DNA from: a bacterium
GTDB taxonomy: Bacteria > Zixibacteria > MSB-5A5 > GN15 > FEB-12
Reading direction: 5' to 3'
Assembly: GCA_016708025.1 (NCBI GenBank)
Contig: JADJGQ010000002.1
Span: 248,001 to 312,000 of the forward strand
Length of the DNA stretch: 64,000 bases
The notes beneath the pieces were generated by a model. That model was not told the origin of the DNA. It saw only the letters and a program-made list of their open reading frames with translations, and did no database searches. Of this stretch, positions 26,453 through 35,983 are shown in pieces (the stretch's first letter is position 1; each line of letters opens with the position of its first letter). A program made the position numbers and the translations under genes.

Positions 26453-26845
26453 CTACTTGATCGCTTCGTTCATGATCGCGATCAAGCGATTCTCAACATC
26501 CTCGGCCAGCGCCTTAAACTCGGCTTGTGGCAACATCATGCTGATCATGGTCGGCTTGGCCAGGCTGACCATCGTTTTCCCCGCCTCAATATATACCGTA
26601 TACCGGCAGGGCATAAACAGAGCAACATCCATATTGATCTGCAGCGCCTTATGGGCGAAACCGGAATTGCAGATCTCGATGATTTTCAGCGGGTCGCGAT
26701 GTAACCCTTTTTCGGCCAGCGTCGCCTGAACATCGTGTGTATGCAGGATGCGGAACTGATGTTCCGGCACTATCTTCTCAAATGCCGCCACAACATCATC
26801 CATAGATTTGGCAGTCGTTTTGGTCAGGGCAAATTCCATATTCAT
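26453..26845 (-). CDS. DUF302 family protein
   Basis: The 130-residue protein matches the DUF302 fold: an N-terminal segment SMDDVVAAFEKIVPEHQFRI, then EICNSGFAHKALQINMDVALFMPCRYTVY and a terminal amphipathic helix. Members bind small ligands or sit near redox and sulfur genes, but no activity is established. AGAGG precedes the ATG. It lies 12 bases downstream of the OsmC-like gene and 45 bases upstream of the candidate selenoprotein. Confidence 0.85.
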   Translation of the reverse strand: MNMEFALTKTTAKSMDDVVAAFEKIVPEHQFRILHTHDVQATLAEKGLHRDPLKIIEICNSGFAHKALQINMDVALFMPCRYTVYIEAGKTMVSLAKPTMISMMLPQAEFKALAEDVENRLIAIMNEAIK

Positions 26846-26857
26846 GCGCGTTACCTC

Positions 26858-27283
26858 TCAGTCGGGGAGAATCTCAATTGATGTCGTTACCTTTACATTC
26901 TGTTTCAGCGATTCGCTCACGGTGCAGTATTTACTCTCGGAAAGTTCGACAGCCTGCTCCAGTTTGTGCAAATCCAGATTCTTCCCCTTGAACCGGTAAG
27001 TGACATTCACTGTTTCAAAATATTTCGGGAGTTCTTCGGTATCGCGTGCTTCAACCGATATCTCCAGCCCGGTCAGCTCTTGGCGCTGTTTTTGGAGGAT
27101 CCGGACGACATCCACGCCAGTACATCCGGCGACTGCGAATAAGACTAACTCCGTTGGACGATAACCGGATTCATCCCCTCCCTTGTCTTTGGCGATATCG
27201 GTGGTGATGGAATGACCAAACGCGCTGGTGCCGGTGAATTTGAGGCCGCCCCCCCAGTTCATTTTCGCATGCAAGATAGCCAT
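26858..27283 (-). CDS. OsmC/Ohr-family protein
   Basis: The 141-residue protein has the OsmC fold with the two redox cysteines of the family at VAGCTGVDVVRIL and SKYCTVSESL. OsmC and Ohr proteins reduce organic hydroperoxides using these cysteines. The YhfA-like subgroup, which this resembles, is less well characterised. AAGGA lies six bases before the ATG at 27283. It is the first gene of the OsmC-DUF302-DUF6132-FmdB operon, divergent from uvrA with a 210-base shared promoter region. Confidence 0.88.
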   Translation of the reverse strand: MAILHAKMNWGGGLKFTGTSAFGHSITTDIAKDKGGDESGYRPTELVLFAVAGCTGVDVVRILQKQRQELTGLEISVEARDTEELPKYFETVNVTYRFKGKNLDLHKLEQAVELSESKYCTVSESLKQNVKVTTSIEILPD

Positions 27284-27493
27284 AGTTGTCCTTCTTTCTG
27301 GGAGAGAAAGTACGCTATTTCGGCAGAAACGCAACCCTAACAACGCCGCAGGGGTGGACAATATCCGTCTGAACTGATTGGTAAATCTGGTGTTACAGAG
27401 CGGACAAATGTGACACTGGAAACCGGAATCGGCCTTGGTGACCGGCCCGGTCGATGGTATATTACAGGTTGACCTTTTCCTGGAGCAAAAAGA

Positions 27494-30397
27494 ATGGCTG
27501 GCAACGGCGACCGCTATCAAAAAAATAAAGAATTCCTGCATATCAAAGGGGCGCGCGAGCATAACCTGAAGAATATCGATGTCCGCATTCCGCGCGACAC
27601 CATGACGGTTATCACTGGCCTCTCCGGTTCCGGCAAGTCCTCGCTGGCCTTTGACACGATCTACGCCGAAGGGCAGCGGCGCTATGTCGAATCCCTCTCC
27701 GCCTATGCGCGGCAGTTTCTCGGGCTGATGGAGAAACCCGATGTTGATTTCATCGAGGGGCTTTCTCCCGCGATCTCTATCGAACAGAAGGGGACTGCCA
27801 AAAACCCACGCTCGACTGTCGGCACAGTCACTGAGATCTACGACTACCTTCGACTACTCTTCGCCCGTATCGGCGTGCCGCACTGTGTTAAATGCGGACA
27901 ACCGATCACCCAGCAGACGGTGGAGCAGATCGTCGACTCTATCCTCAGTTTCGAGGAAGGCTCCCGCCTGATGATCCTTGCGCCGCTCATCCGTGGCAAA
28001 AAAGGGGAGCATAAAGACATTATCGATGAAGCCAAGCGCGAAGGGTTTGTCCGGCTCCGCATCAATGGCGAGGTGGTCGAAACTGAAAACGATATCGAGC
28101 TGGAGAAAAACAAGAAGCACTCGATCGAGGCAGTCGTTGACCGTCTGGTGGTCAAAGCCAGTTCAAAACGCCGCCTGGCTGACTCGGTCGAGACTGCGCT
28201 CAAGATGGGAAAAGGGACAGTCCTCGTTAATATCAAGAACCAGGACCTGCTTTATTCCGAGCAGTTTGCCTGTCTTAACTGTAATATCAGTTACGAAGAA
28301 CCAACCCCGCGCCTCTTTTCGTTCAACTCGCCATTTGGCGCCTGTAAGGTTTGTGATGGTCTCGGGCAGAAGATGGAGATCGACCCTGATCTGGTAGTTC
28401 CCGACCCGACACTCTCGATCGGGAATGGCGCGATCCACCCGTGGGGGGGCGCCGATATGTCCAACTGGTATCGGTATATGCTCAAAGGGGTCGCGGCTCA
28501 CTACAATTTCAAATTCTCGACTCCGTTCAATCAGATCCCGGAGAAGATCCGCGAAGTAGTTCTGCATGGTTCCGGCAAGGAAGAGATAAAGTTTGAGTAT
28601 GAACATGTCTCCGGCAAAGGTTCCGGCTCGGGCACCTACCGCTCCAAGTTCGAGGGAGTGATCCCGCATCTGGAGCGACGTTACCGGCAAACCGAATCCT
28701 CCGATGTTCGCTCCTGGATCGAGCATTATATGACAGTGTCGCAGTGCCCCGCCTGCAAAGGGGCGCGACTGAAACCGGAGGCTCTCGCGGTGATCATCGA
28801 CCGTGAGACGATCGACTCGGTTTGTGACATGTCGATCAAGTCGGCCTTCAAGTTCTTCACCGACATCAATCTGACCCCGCGCCAGAAAACGATCGCCAAG
28901 CAGATACTCAAAGAAGTGAAAGAACGGCTCGGATTCCTCTGCAATGTTGGACTCGACTACCTGACACTCAGCCGTGCGGCTGCGACCCTCTCCGGCGGCG
29001 AGGCTCAGCGCATTCGCCTTGCCACCCAGATCGGTTCACGACTAGTCGGTGTACTTTACATTCTGGATGAACCCTCTATCGGCCTGCACCAGCGAGACAA
29101 CCAGAAACTACTCGCCACGCTCTGCGAATTGCGCGATATCGGCAACACGGTGCTGGTGGTCGAACATGACCGCGACACGATTGAAGCCGCCGATTACGTG
29201 CTTGATCTTGGCCCGGGTGCAGGTGTGCATGGCGGCGAAGTAGTCGCCAGCGGCACCCCCGATGATATCAAACGGAACAAGCGATCGATCACCGGTCAGT
29301 ATCTTTCCGGCACGCGGGAGATCCCGACACCGAAACGTCGGCGGGAATTTAACGGCAATGTCCTTAAACTGACCGGCGCCACCGGCAATAATCTGAAAGC
29401 AGTTGATACCGAAATTCCGCTCGGCGTTTTTGTCGCCGTGACCGGAGTCTCCGGTTCGGGTAAATCAACGTTGGTGAACGAAACACTCTTCCGCATTCTG
29501 GCGCGCCATTTCTACAATAGCCGGACCCCCTCTCTACCATACAAAAAGATCGAGGGAGTCGAGTTGATCGATAAGGTGATCGATATCGATCAATCTCCGA
29601 TCGGTCGGACGCCCCGTTCCAACCCGGCAACATACACCGGCCTCTTCACCCCGATCCGCGATCTGTTTGCGACACTCCCGGAGGCCAAGGCGCGTGGCTA
29701 TCAGCCGGGACGGTTCTCCTTCAATGTCCGCGGTGGACGGTGCGAAGCATGCGAAGGGGATGGGATCATTAAGATCGAAATGCATTTCCTCCCGGATGTC
29801 TATGTACCGTGCGAGGTCTGCAAGGGGAGACGTTACAATCGCGAGACGCTCGAGGTTGTCTACAAGGGGAAATCGATCTCCGACATTCTTGACATGACGG
29901 TCGATGAGGGAGTCGCTTTCTTTGAGCATATCCCGCGCATCAAAAAGAAACTACTGACTCTGCTGAATGTCGGGCTTGGTTATATCAAACTGGGACAGCA
30001 GGCGACCACCCTCTCCGGCGGCGAGGCCCAACGCGTCAAACTGGCGGCCGAGCTCTCCAAGATGGCGACAGGCAAAACGCTGTATATCCTCGACGAGCCG
30101 ACCACTGGGTTGCATTTCGAAGATATCCGGATGCTACTCGAGGTCTTGCAGGAGCTGGTCAATCGTGGCAACACCGTGCTGGTGATTGAGCATAACCTCG
30201 ATGTTATCAAAACTGCCGACTGGATCATCGATATCGGCCCCGAGGGCGGGGATGCCGGCGGTCGGATCATTGCGGCCGGAACTCCCGAGATGGTGGCGAA
30301 AGTAAAGGACTCCTACACCGGCCAGTTTCTGAAAGACATGCTGAAACCGACGAACGGCGAAAAGCCTGCGACCAAAGTGCTGACAAAATCGGCGTGA
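27494..30397 (+). CDS. uvrA: Excinuclease ABC subunit A
   Basis: The 967-residue protein is the damage-recognition ATPase of nucleotide excision repair. Both ABC modules are complete: Walker [10 protein letters not shown] (about residue 43) and GVSGSGKST (about 652), signatures LSGGEAQRI and LSGGEAQRV, and the UvrA motifs [18 protein letters not shown] and [13 protein letters not shown]. The zinc-binding CxxC pairs ([30 protein letters not shown]) are visible. CTGGAG lies upstream of the ATG. Length and ends are normal. Confidence 0.97.
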   Translation: MAGNGDRYQKNKEFLHIKGAREHNLKNIDVRIPRDTMTVITGLSGSGKSSLAFDTIYAEGQRRYVESLSAYARQFLGLMEKPDVDFIEGLSPAISIEQKGTAKNPRSTVGTVTEIYDYLRLLFARIGVPHCVKCGQPITQQTVEQIVDSILSFEEGSRLMILAPLIRGKKGEHKDIIDEAKREGFVRLRINGEVVETENDIELEKNKKHSIEAVVDRLVVKASSKRRLADSVETALKMGKGTVLVNIKNQDLLYSEQFACLNCNISYEEPTPRLFSFNSPFGACKVCDGLGQKMEIDPDLVVPDPTLSIGNGAIHPWGGADMSNWYRYMLKGVAAHYNFKFSTPFNQIPEKIREVVLHGSGKEEIKFEYEHVSGKGSGSGTYRSKFEGVIPHLERRYRQTESSDVRSWIEHYMTVSQCPACKGARLKPEALAVIIDRETIDSVCDMSIKSAFKFFTDINLTPRQKTIAKQILKEVKERLGFLCNVGLDYLTLSRAAATLSGGEAQRIRLATQIGSRLVGVLYILDEPSIGLHQRDNQKLLATLCELRDIGNTVLVVEHDRDTIEAADYVLDLGPGAGVHGGEVVASGTPDDIKRNKRSITGQYLSGTREIPTPKRRREFNGNVLKLTGATGNNLKAVDTEIPLGVFVAVTGVSGSGKSTLVNETLFRILARHFYNSRTPSLPYKKIEGVELIDKVIDIDQSPIGRTPRSNPATYTGLFTPIRDLFATLPEAKARGYQPGRFSFNVRGGRCEACEGDGIIKIEMHFLPDVYVPCEVCKGRRYNRETLEVVYKGKSISDILDMTVDEGVAFFEHIPRIKKKLLTLLNVGLGYIKLGQQATTLSGGEAQRVKLAAELSKMATGKTLYILDEPTTGLHFEDIRMLLEVLQELVNRGNTVLVIEHNLDVIKTADWIIDIGPEGGDAGGRIIAAGTPEMVAKVKDSYTGQFLKDMLKPTNGEKPATKVLTKSA

Positions 30398-30403
30398 CCT
30401 CTT

Positions 30404-30802
30404 ATGTCAGCACGAGGTCAGCTTCACCACGTCGAACTTTATGTCAGCGACCTGGAACGGAGTAAAGCGTTCTGGGGTTGGTTGCTGCCGCTTTTTGGTT
30501 ACTCCGAGTATCAAGTATGGGAGAGCGGGGTCAGCTATATCCTCGGCTCCACATATATAGTGTTTGTTCAGACCGAGCCTCGCTTCCAGAATATCCCTTA
30601 TCACCGATGCCGAACCGGCCTGAATCATCTCGCCTTTCATGCGGAGAGCAGAGCCGAAATTGATACACTGACGGCAGAGCTCCGCAAACGGGGTGTCACC
30701 ATCCTTTATGATGACAAGCACCCGCATGCTGGCGGTTCGGATTCGTATGCAGTCTTCTTTGAAGATCCTGACCGGATCAAAGTGGAAGTCGTCGCGCCGT
30801 AG
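30404..30802 (+). CDS. VOC-family (glyoxalase/dioxygenase fold) protein
   Basis: The 132-residue protein has the betaalphabetabetabeta repeat of the vicinal-oxygen-chelate fold. HHVELYVSDLERSKAFW supplies the first metal histidine, GLNHLAFHAES the second, and YAVFFEDPDRIKVEVV the terminal glutamate. These are metal-dependent isomerases, dioxygenases or resistance proteins; the substrate is unknown. It starts six bases after uvrA and is convergent with the secreted protein at 30808. Confidence 0.88.
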   Translation: MSARGQLHHVELYVSDLERSKAFWGWLLPLFGYSEYQVWESGVSYILGSTYIVFVQTEPRFQNIPYHRCRTGLNHLAFHAESRAEIDTLTAELRKRGVTILYDDKHPHAGGSDSYAVFFEDPDRIKVEVVAP

Positions 30803-30807
30803 TCGCG

Positions 30808-32307
30808 CTACTTGATCACCAGTACTTTGCGGGTCAATGTCTGTCCATCGAAGACCGCTCTGATCGTATAGATCCCCGATGGTGCATTTCTGCTTTCCCA
30901 ATTCAGCATCCGCTGCTCCTGAAGGGACTGCTCGTCAATCAGAGTCGCGACGATCTTATTATTCTTATCCAGTATCTGGACAGTCAATCGACCGGGACGG
31001 GGAACCTCCACTGGTATGGTCAATCCATATCCCATGGCACTGGGGTAAAGCCGCAACATCTGAAAATTGACCGGTAACCCATTCTCCCCGTCTTCGGGTG
31101 TGTCGGTGGTCAGGTCCAGAGAGTAAAGAGAGAGGTCATTGCCGTTGACGCAGAGCAATCGCGGCACGCCATCATTGTTAGAAAGCACCCATTCGCGCGC
31201 GCCTTCGGGTATCTGGTCGAGATGCGAAGCCACTGTTCCGTCCGACAGTCGAAACATCGCCAACCCGCGTTCATCCATCGCAAAAAAGTGATCGACAAAC
31301 CCCGGGATAAAACGAAAATCGTGATACTGCGCGTTCAGATCCCAGGACCAAATATGCTCCAGCGTGCCCGGGTTGTGCATCCATGAATAATTTAATGTCC
31401 GCCGATGCTGAGCCGTTGTATCATCGCCGCAATGAAATTGCCGATCCGCCTCGGTGATCATTTCCGTCTGAGTGATCCGGGAAGGATCAAAACGGCTGAG
31501 TCGAAGCACCGGGTCAATCGAATGAAACTGCGGCGGCAAAGCACCGCACGGATTGGGATAGACCAATCCAAACTTGCCGATCTTTCCATCAGGATCGATC
31601 GATATCACGCTGGCAGTTGAATTCAACTTGTGACTTGCAGAGTAGGGGATCTGAGAGCAGGGGGACGCTTCTCCCCAGATGAATCTACTTTTGTCGGCCA
31701 GACTGATAACGGATGGATTCTTAATCGAACGGTCGATACTCCATCCGATAGATTGCGGAAACGACCGATACAACCGCGAGAACCCAAGCGCCCTGCCGTC
31801 GATCTTCCCGGTATCTGCCGATATGAACAGCTCAGAGCGATGGTCTTTTCCCAGTTCAACTATTGCCAGCGTTCGGTTCGGAGCATCGCAGTTTGCAGCC
31901 GATGCCGGAAAACTAATCACCGATGAATCACGATACCCAGAGCGACCATCCAGCATGATCACCCGAAATCTGTTTTTGGTGGTAAGTCCGCATATCAGGT
32001 CGGGAATGGAATCCCGGTTGATATCTGCAAGGAAGATCTGTCGGCATCGTTCATATTGGCGTGCGACCGTCCGCGAAAACAAGAGCGAATCCCGCTCCAC
32101 CGAATAAACGATCACCTGATTTCCGTCCGTCGCCAGGAGAATTGGTGCACTGCTGCTGTCCGGTTGGGCAAATGTAACCGTGGCTGCCTCTTTCAGTTTC
32201 GGGAGAGAAATCCGTTGCTCAAAACGAAATCCGATCCCTCCCTGAACGAGCGCAGGAAAGAAAAGTATGATACAGACAGTCAGAATACGGCCCCAGGCCC
32301 TTGGCAC
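30808..32307 (-). CDS. Secreted protein with C-terminal FlgD-like sorting domain
   Basis: The 499-residue product starts at GTG with AAGGAG eight to nine bases upstream and has a signal peptide (ILTVCIILFFPALVQG). The body has FG-GAP/propeller-like segments (IFLADINRDSIPDLICGL). The last 90 residues match the FlgD-like C-terminal domain used for type IX-like sorting in FCB bacteria: PVEVPRPGRLTVQILDKNNK and APSGIYTIRAVF, ending KVLVIK. It should be exported and attached to or released from the surface. The classic N-terminal NYPNPFN motif of the domain is degenerate here (LYPSAMGYGLTIPV). Confidence 0.75.
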   Translation of the reverse strand: MPRAWGRILTVCIILFFPALVQGGIGFRFEQRISLPKLKEAATVTFAQPDSSSAPILLATDGNQVIVYSVERDSLLFSRTVARQYERCRQIFLADINRDSIPDLICGLTTKNRFRVIMLDGRSGYRDSSVISFPASAANCDAPNRTLAIVELGKDHRSELFISADTGKIDGRALGFSRLYRSFPQSIGWSIDRSIKNPSVISLADKSRFIWGEASPCSQIPYSASHKLNSTASVISIDPDGKIGKFGLVYPNPCGALPPQFHSIDPVLRLSRFDPSRITQTEMITEADRQFHCGDDTTAQHRRTLNYSWMHNPGTLEHIWSWDLNAQYHDFRFIPGFVDHFFAMDERGLAMFRLSDGTVASHLDQIPEGAREWVLSNNDGVPRLLCVNGNDLSLYSLDLTTDTPEDGENGLPVNFQMLRLYPSAMGYGLTIPVEVPRPGRLTVQILDKNNKIVATLIDEQSLQEQRMLNWESRNAPSGIYTIRAVFDGQTLTRKVLVIK

Positions 32308-32369
32308 GATCGATCTCCTTGTCAGGTTGGGACTAAAGATAGCGTCGGGAGAGTAATCGTCCAGCAAAA

Positions 32370-32942
32370 TCAGTGGAGTTCCGTACCGAAGCGGGTTCGC
32401 TTAAGCGCCGCCACCAATAACGGGATAATGACCAACTGCACCGCGATCCCCGGTAGTCCGGCAACCACCGCTCCGCCGGCAGAGAAAAACTGTGCCGCGG
32501 AATACGGAAGTTCCATGAAATTGCCCAGCAGCAACAATCCCAGCGCAAACATCAGCCGCCCAACGATCATCGCCAAAATCAGCGCGACATAAATATTGAA
32601 GTGCAGAGAGCGATACGTTATTCCGGCCACCAGACCGTACATCGGCAATTCCATCGACATCAGCGGGACCGCGTAAGTCGGCGGCATGCCGGTCAGGAGG
32701 AAAGAGAGCGATGGCGCGAGAAGTCCAATGATCAGCCCGGCGTACGGACCGGCGATAAATCCGGCGAGCAAGACCGGTATATGCATGGGCAAAAACAGCC
32801 GACCGCCGAGACCAAAGGCATGAAATCCAATCGGGAGAAGAACCGCTAACGCGAGGAAGAGAGCTGAAAAGGCGATAAACCGTGGGGCCGAAGTACGACT
32901 GCCTGGCGCAGGGTCACTTGGCATTGGTAGCCGAAGCAACAT
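32370..32942 (-). CDS. ECF transporter substrate-binding (S) component
   Basis: The 190-residue protein has about six transmembrane helices. It carries the motif LPMHIPVLLAGFIAGPYAGL followed by PSLSFLLTGMPPTY and SMELPMYGLVAG, typical of the S subunits of energy-coupling-factor vitamin importers. It needs a shared EcfA/EcfA'/EcfT module, which is not in this window. The vitamin cannot be read from sequence. It overlaps the end of the methyltransferase gene by 29 bases and is probably co-transcribed with it. Confidence 0.82.
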   Translation of the reverse strand: MLLRLPMPSDPAPGSRTSAPRFIAFSALFLALAVLLPIGFHAFGLGGRLFLPMHIPVLLAGFIAGPYAGLIIGLLAPSLSFLLTGMPPTYAVPLMSMELPMYGLVAGITYRSLHFNIYVALILAMIVGRLMFALGLLLLGNFMELPYSAAQFFSAGGAVVAGLPGIAVQLVIIPLLVAALKRTRFGTELH

Positions 32943-33516
32943 AGAGGTTGGGATGATCCTCTATCTGAATATCGGTGAAATGGCTCTGCTGAAACATCTG
33001 GCGCATCTTTTCGCCGGTTGGTAAGAGATCTTGGTCGACAGCGCCGCCAATCCGGTGATGGATCGCCGCGATCTCTTTGGAGGACTGCAGGTGAATGATA
33101 TAGAGCTTTGCCCCGGTCTTGAGTACCCGATGCGCCTCATCGAGCGCCTTCTGCTGGTCAGAGAAATGCGGAAAGGCCGAAAATGCGACCCCCAGATCAA
33201 AGATCGAATCCCTGAACGGAAGGCTCGTGGCATCGGCATCCACCACCGACACATTCGCAAATGGAAAATTCCGGTGCGCCATTTCGACCATGGCGATTGA
33301 AAAGTCGACCCCCGTCACCGATCCCTTATCGCCCACTCTGCGACGCAACATATCGAACAGCACTCCGGTCCCACAGCCAAGGTCCAGGATCTCCATACCG
33401 GGCTTGACCGGAAGGTTCGCCACCAGGTGGGATAGCCGCTCCAAGTCTTCCGAAGTAAACTTCAGATCCCATTCGGCGGCGGCCAGATCGAAAAATTCCT
33501 GGTGTGGGTCGTGCAT
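32914..33516 (-). CDS. Class I SAM-dependent methyltransferase
   Basis: The 200-residue enzyme has motif I EILDLGCGTGVLFDML, the acidic residue after the second strand (VTGVDFSIAMVEMA) and motif IV region DLGVAFSAFPHF, all of the UbiE/methyltransf-11 type. I use the ATG at 33516, since the longer frame upstream is low-complexity and crosses an intergenic repeat. The substrate is unknown. Its close coupling to the ECF S component hints at a link with the metabolism of the imported compound. Confidence 0.85.
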   Translation of the reverse strand: MHDPHQEFFDLAAAEWDLKFTSEDLERLSHLVANLPVKPGMEILDLGCGTGVLFDMLRRRVGDKGSVTGVDFSIAMVEMAHRNFPFANVSVVDADATSLPFRDSIFDLGVAFSAFPHFSDQQKALDEAHRVLKTGAKLYIIHLQSSKEIAAIHHRIGGAVDQDLLPTGEKMRQMFQQSHFTDIQIEDHPNLYVASATNAK

Positions 33517-33603
33517 ACTGACGCCAATTTGTCCGGAATTGTCACTTCTGTCAAGCTGATTCCCCCAGCGACATGACCATTTGAATTCTTTAAAGAACTT
33601 GAT

Positions 33604-33730
33604 TGCCCGCATGCCACCTTCTCCCAAAGGGGGGGCCTCGAGAGGGGGTGGGGAATCCACAATTGCGCGGCAGACGTCCCCGTCTGCCCGTCTTGGTCTG
33701 TCCATCCGGGCACACCAGAGGTGTGCCCGC
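33604..33730. repeat. Intergenic repeat island (three hairpin modules)
   Basis: The segment contains CACCTTCTCCCAAAGG, then GGCAGACGTCCCCGTCTGCC (a near-perfect palindrome), then a 9-bp hairpin GGGCACACC-aga-GGTGTGCCC. Two of the modules recur in the island at 37441-37867. These are dispersed REP-like repeats, not genes. Confidence 0.7.
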
Positions 33731-33871
33731 GCAAACGACTGGCGGTTTTAGTTGATTTTCACCCACATATAGTGGTGATTTTGTTCACAAAGAATCGCTG
33801 AATATTCCGCCCCTGGCTGAGTAATAGGCTGTGGTGGGTTACCACCAGCATCCCGATTGAAAGGAGTCTCT

Positions 33872-34297
33872 GTGGAAACCATGTTCTGGATATGGATGGC
33901 GGCGGCAGTCGTGTTCCTGATCATCGAACTGTTCACGCCAACACTCATATTCGTTTCCTTTGCTATCGCCGCGGCAGCCGCCGGGGTATACGCGCAACTC
34001 AATCCGCTGGAGTATTACTGGCAGATCGGGATTTTCATCATTGTGACGATCGTGCTGCTTCCGCTCAGCCGTAAGGCGGCCAAGAAGTTGATCAAGCCAT
34101 CGGATGATTCCAATGTCGATGCCATGATCGGCAAAACCGCGCTGGTCACCGCCGCGATCGACCCCGACAACGGCGGCAAAGTCCGCTTTGAGGGAGAGAT
34201 CTGGCAGGCAATGGCGGAAGAAGCGATCGAAGAAAACGCGAAAGTTCGGATCATCGCAGTCACCGGTACCCGTGTCCGGGTCCAGCGGGCTGTGTAA
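33872..34297 (+). CDS. NfeD-like membrane protein (short form)
   Basis: The 141-residue protein has two to three N-terminal membrane helices and a C-terminal OB-fold domain (MIGKTALVTAAIDPDNGGKV... ending AVTGTRVRV), the layout of short NfeD proteins. It starts at GTG with AAGGAG six to seven bases upstream. NfeD proteins pair with SPFH/stomatin proteins in membrane-quality or raft-like assemblies, and the next gene is exactly such a protein, 26 bases downstream. Confidence 0.9.
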   Translation: METMFWIWMAAAVVFLIIELFTPTLIFVSFAIAAAAAGVYAQLNPLEYYWQIGIFIIVTIVLLPLSRKAAKKLIKPSDDSNVDAMIGKTALVTAAIDPDNGGKVRFEGEIWQAMAEEAIEENAKVRIIAVTGTRVRVQRAV

Positions 34298-34323
34298 ATA
34301 GAGAGTCACGAAAGGACAATCTC

Positions 34324-35292
34324 ATGCAAACGGTGAATCCTGTTATCATATTTCTCGGCGTGACCGTCGTCCTGGTCTTCATCCTCGTCCTGATGTCGAT
34401 CCGGATCATCCGCCCCTTCGAGCGCGGATTGGTCGAGCGGTTGGGCAAATACCAGCGGACGCTTGGCCCCGGCCTTAATCTGGTCGTCCCGTTTATGGAT
34501 GCCGTCCTTAAGGTCGACATGCGCGAAGTGGTGATCGAGGTTCCGCCGCAGTTGGTGATCACGCGGGATAACGTCAATGTCGAGGTCGACGCCATCATCT
34601 ACGCCCAGGTGACCGACCCGGCCCGCACCCGCTACGAGATCTACAACTATATCGTTGCCGCCACCAAACTGGCGCAGACCAACCTGCGTAACGTGATCGG
34701 CGAGATGGATCTCGATGCCTGCCTGTCGTCGCGCGACAAGATCAACGGGCAACTTCGCGATGTCATGGATACCGCCACCGACAAGTGGGGTGTCAAAGTA
34801 AACCGTGTTGAACTGCAGCGTATCGACCCGCCGGTCGATATCACCGAAGCGATGAGCCGTCAGATGAAGGCCGAGCGCGACAAACGCGCGACCATTCTCG
34901 ATGCTGAGGCCTCACGGCAGTCCGATATCACCCGCGCCGAGGGTAAAAAGCTGGCGCAGGTGCTCGATGCCGAAGGATACGCCGCGTCGGTGAAACTTCG
35001 CGCCGATGCCGAGAAATATCGGCAGGTGACGGTGGCCGAGGGTGAGGGACAGGCGATCACGACTGTCTTTAATTCGATTCACGACGCCAAGCCGGATGCG
35101 GAACTGATCACGCTGAAATATCTGGAGATGTTGCCGAAGTTGGCTGAAGGAAGCGCGAACAAGATCTTCATGCCGTACGAAGCGAGCGGGATCATTTCTG
35201 CGCTATCGGCATTTGTCGAGGGAGTTCGCCCGACAAGCGGCACACCGACCGTGCCAAAAGCTGCCACTCCGCCTCCGCTCGCGAAGGGGTAG
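34324..35292 (+). CDS. SPFH/stomatin-like (slipin) membrane protein
   Basis: The 322-residue protein has an N-terminal membrane helix, then the SPFH/band-7 domain with IIRPFERGLVERLGKYQRTL, GPGLNLVVPFMD, VVIEVPPQLVITRDNV and TNLRNVIGEMDLDACLSSRD. A coiled coil rich in Ala, Glu and Arg follows (about 185-250). It should form large oligomers at the membrane together with the NfeD partner. Length and motifs are typical of QmcA/slipin proteins. Confidence 0.92.
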   Translation: MQTVNPVIIFLGVTVVLVFILVLMSIRIIRPFERGLVERLGKYQRTLGPGLNLVVPFMDAVLKVDMREVVIEVPPQLVITRDNVNVEVDAIIYAQVTDPARTRYEIYNYIVAATKLAQTNLRNVIGEMDLDACLSSRDKINGQLRDVMDTATDKWGVKVNRVELQRIDPPVDITEAMSRQMKAERDKRATILDAEASRQSDITRAEGKKLAQVLDAEGYAASVKLRADAEKYRQVTVAEGEGQAITTVFNSIHDAKPDAELITLKYLEMLPKLAEGSANKIFMPYEASGIISALSAFVEGVRPTSGTPTVPKAATPPPLAKG

Positions 35293-35317
35293 GCTCCAGA
35301 TTGTATTTACGACGTAG

Positions 35318-35359
35318 CCCAGGTTCCGAATTCGCCGATGGCGAATGTGAGAACCTGGG
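35318..35359 (+). terminator. Nested hairpin after the NfeD-SPFH operon
   Basis: CCCAGGTTC pairs with GAACCTGGG over 9 bp, and inside it TTCGCC pairs with GGCGAA. The structure is followed by TTTCC. It probably terminates the NfeD-SPFH transcript, though it could also be a REP element. Confidence 0.5.
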
Positions 35360-35369
35360 TTTCCAAATT

Positions 35370-35744
35370 ATGACCGGTATGCAATTTCCAGCCTCGATTC
35401 GAAAGGCAGCGCACACTTTACTGTGGATCGGCTTTGGATTGCTGCTCGCATTCTGGCTTCGCATAATCCTAACCTATACCCATGTTGTTCTTCCACTCAC
35501 CTGTTCCGATGATGGCATGCTTCAGACGATCTGGATTGTTGGTCCCCTCATCATTGCTCTGTGTATTCCGGCCGTAGTTGACATCCTGGTGACACGCATT
35601 CGACAATTGGTCAAGACCGGCAGCATGATGGCAAACGATGACGCTTCGTTGTTTCCTGATGTGCGGAAGGCGAGATGCCTGCTATATGGACTGGCCGCCT
35701 ACGCGGTGCTGGAGCTCATAAGCATTCTTATATGTGTGGGGTGA
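35370..35744 (+). CDS. Small membrane protein, unknown
   Basis: The 124-residue product has three hydrophobic segments (around 15-35, 52-70 and 105-122) and a tyrosine- and threonine-containing first loop. I do not recognise a family. The start is weakly supported: no clear ribosome binding site precedes the ATG at 35370, and one nine bases further on is equally possible. The following 239 bases (35745-35983) hold only short inverted repeats and no gene. Confidence 0.5.
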   Translation: MTGMQFPASIRKAAHTLLWIGFGLLLAFWLRIILTYTHVVLPLTCSDDGMLQTIWIVGPLIIALCIPAVVDILVTRIRQLVKTGSMMANDDASLFPDVRKARCLLYGLAAYAVLELISILICVG

Positions 35745-35983
35745 TAGGCATGAAATGTCAGGCGCGCAGATAATTCGCTGCGCCTAGCTGGCGAACCGCG
35801 TCTGACCTACCGGATTACCATGAACCCACCCGTTGGGGTGGGGCACAGGGTAAAATGCCGTAGCAAAATCTGTCTATTTCTCCCCAATCCCCCCATTTGA
35901 CTTCTCTCCCCCAACTAGTTAGCTTACCCACTGGATTACCGGCGAAATGCCGATATATTTGAAAACTGGAGATTGGAGATAAA

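Noticed and set aside
28163..28726. Open frame on the minus strand inside uvrA
   Set aside because: It lies wholly within a complete, well-conserved uvrA and shows no motif of its own.
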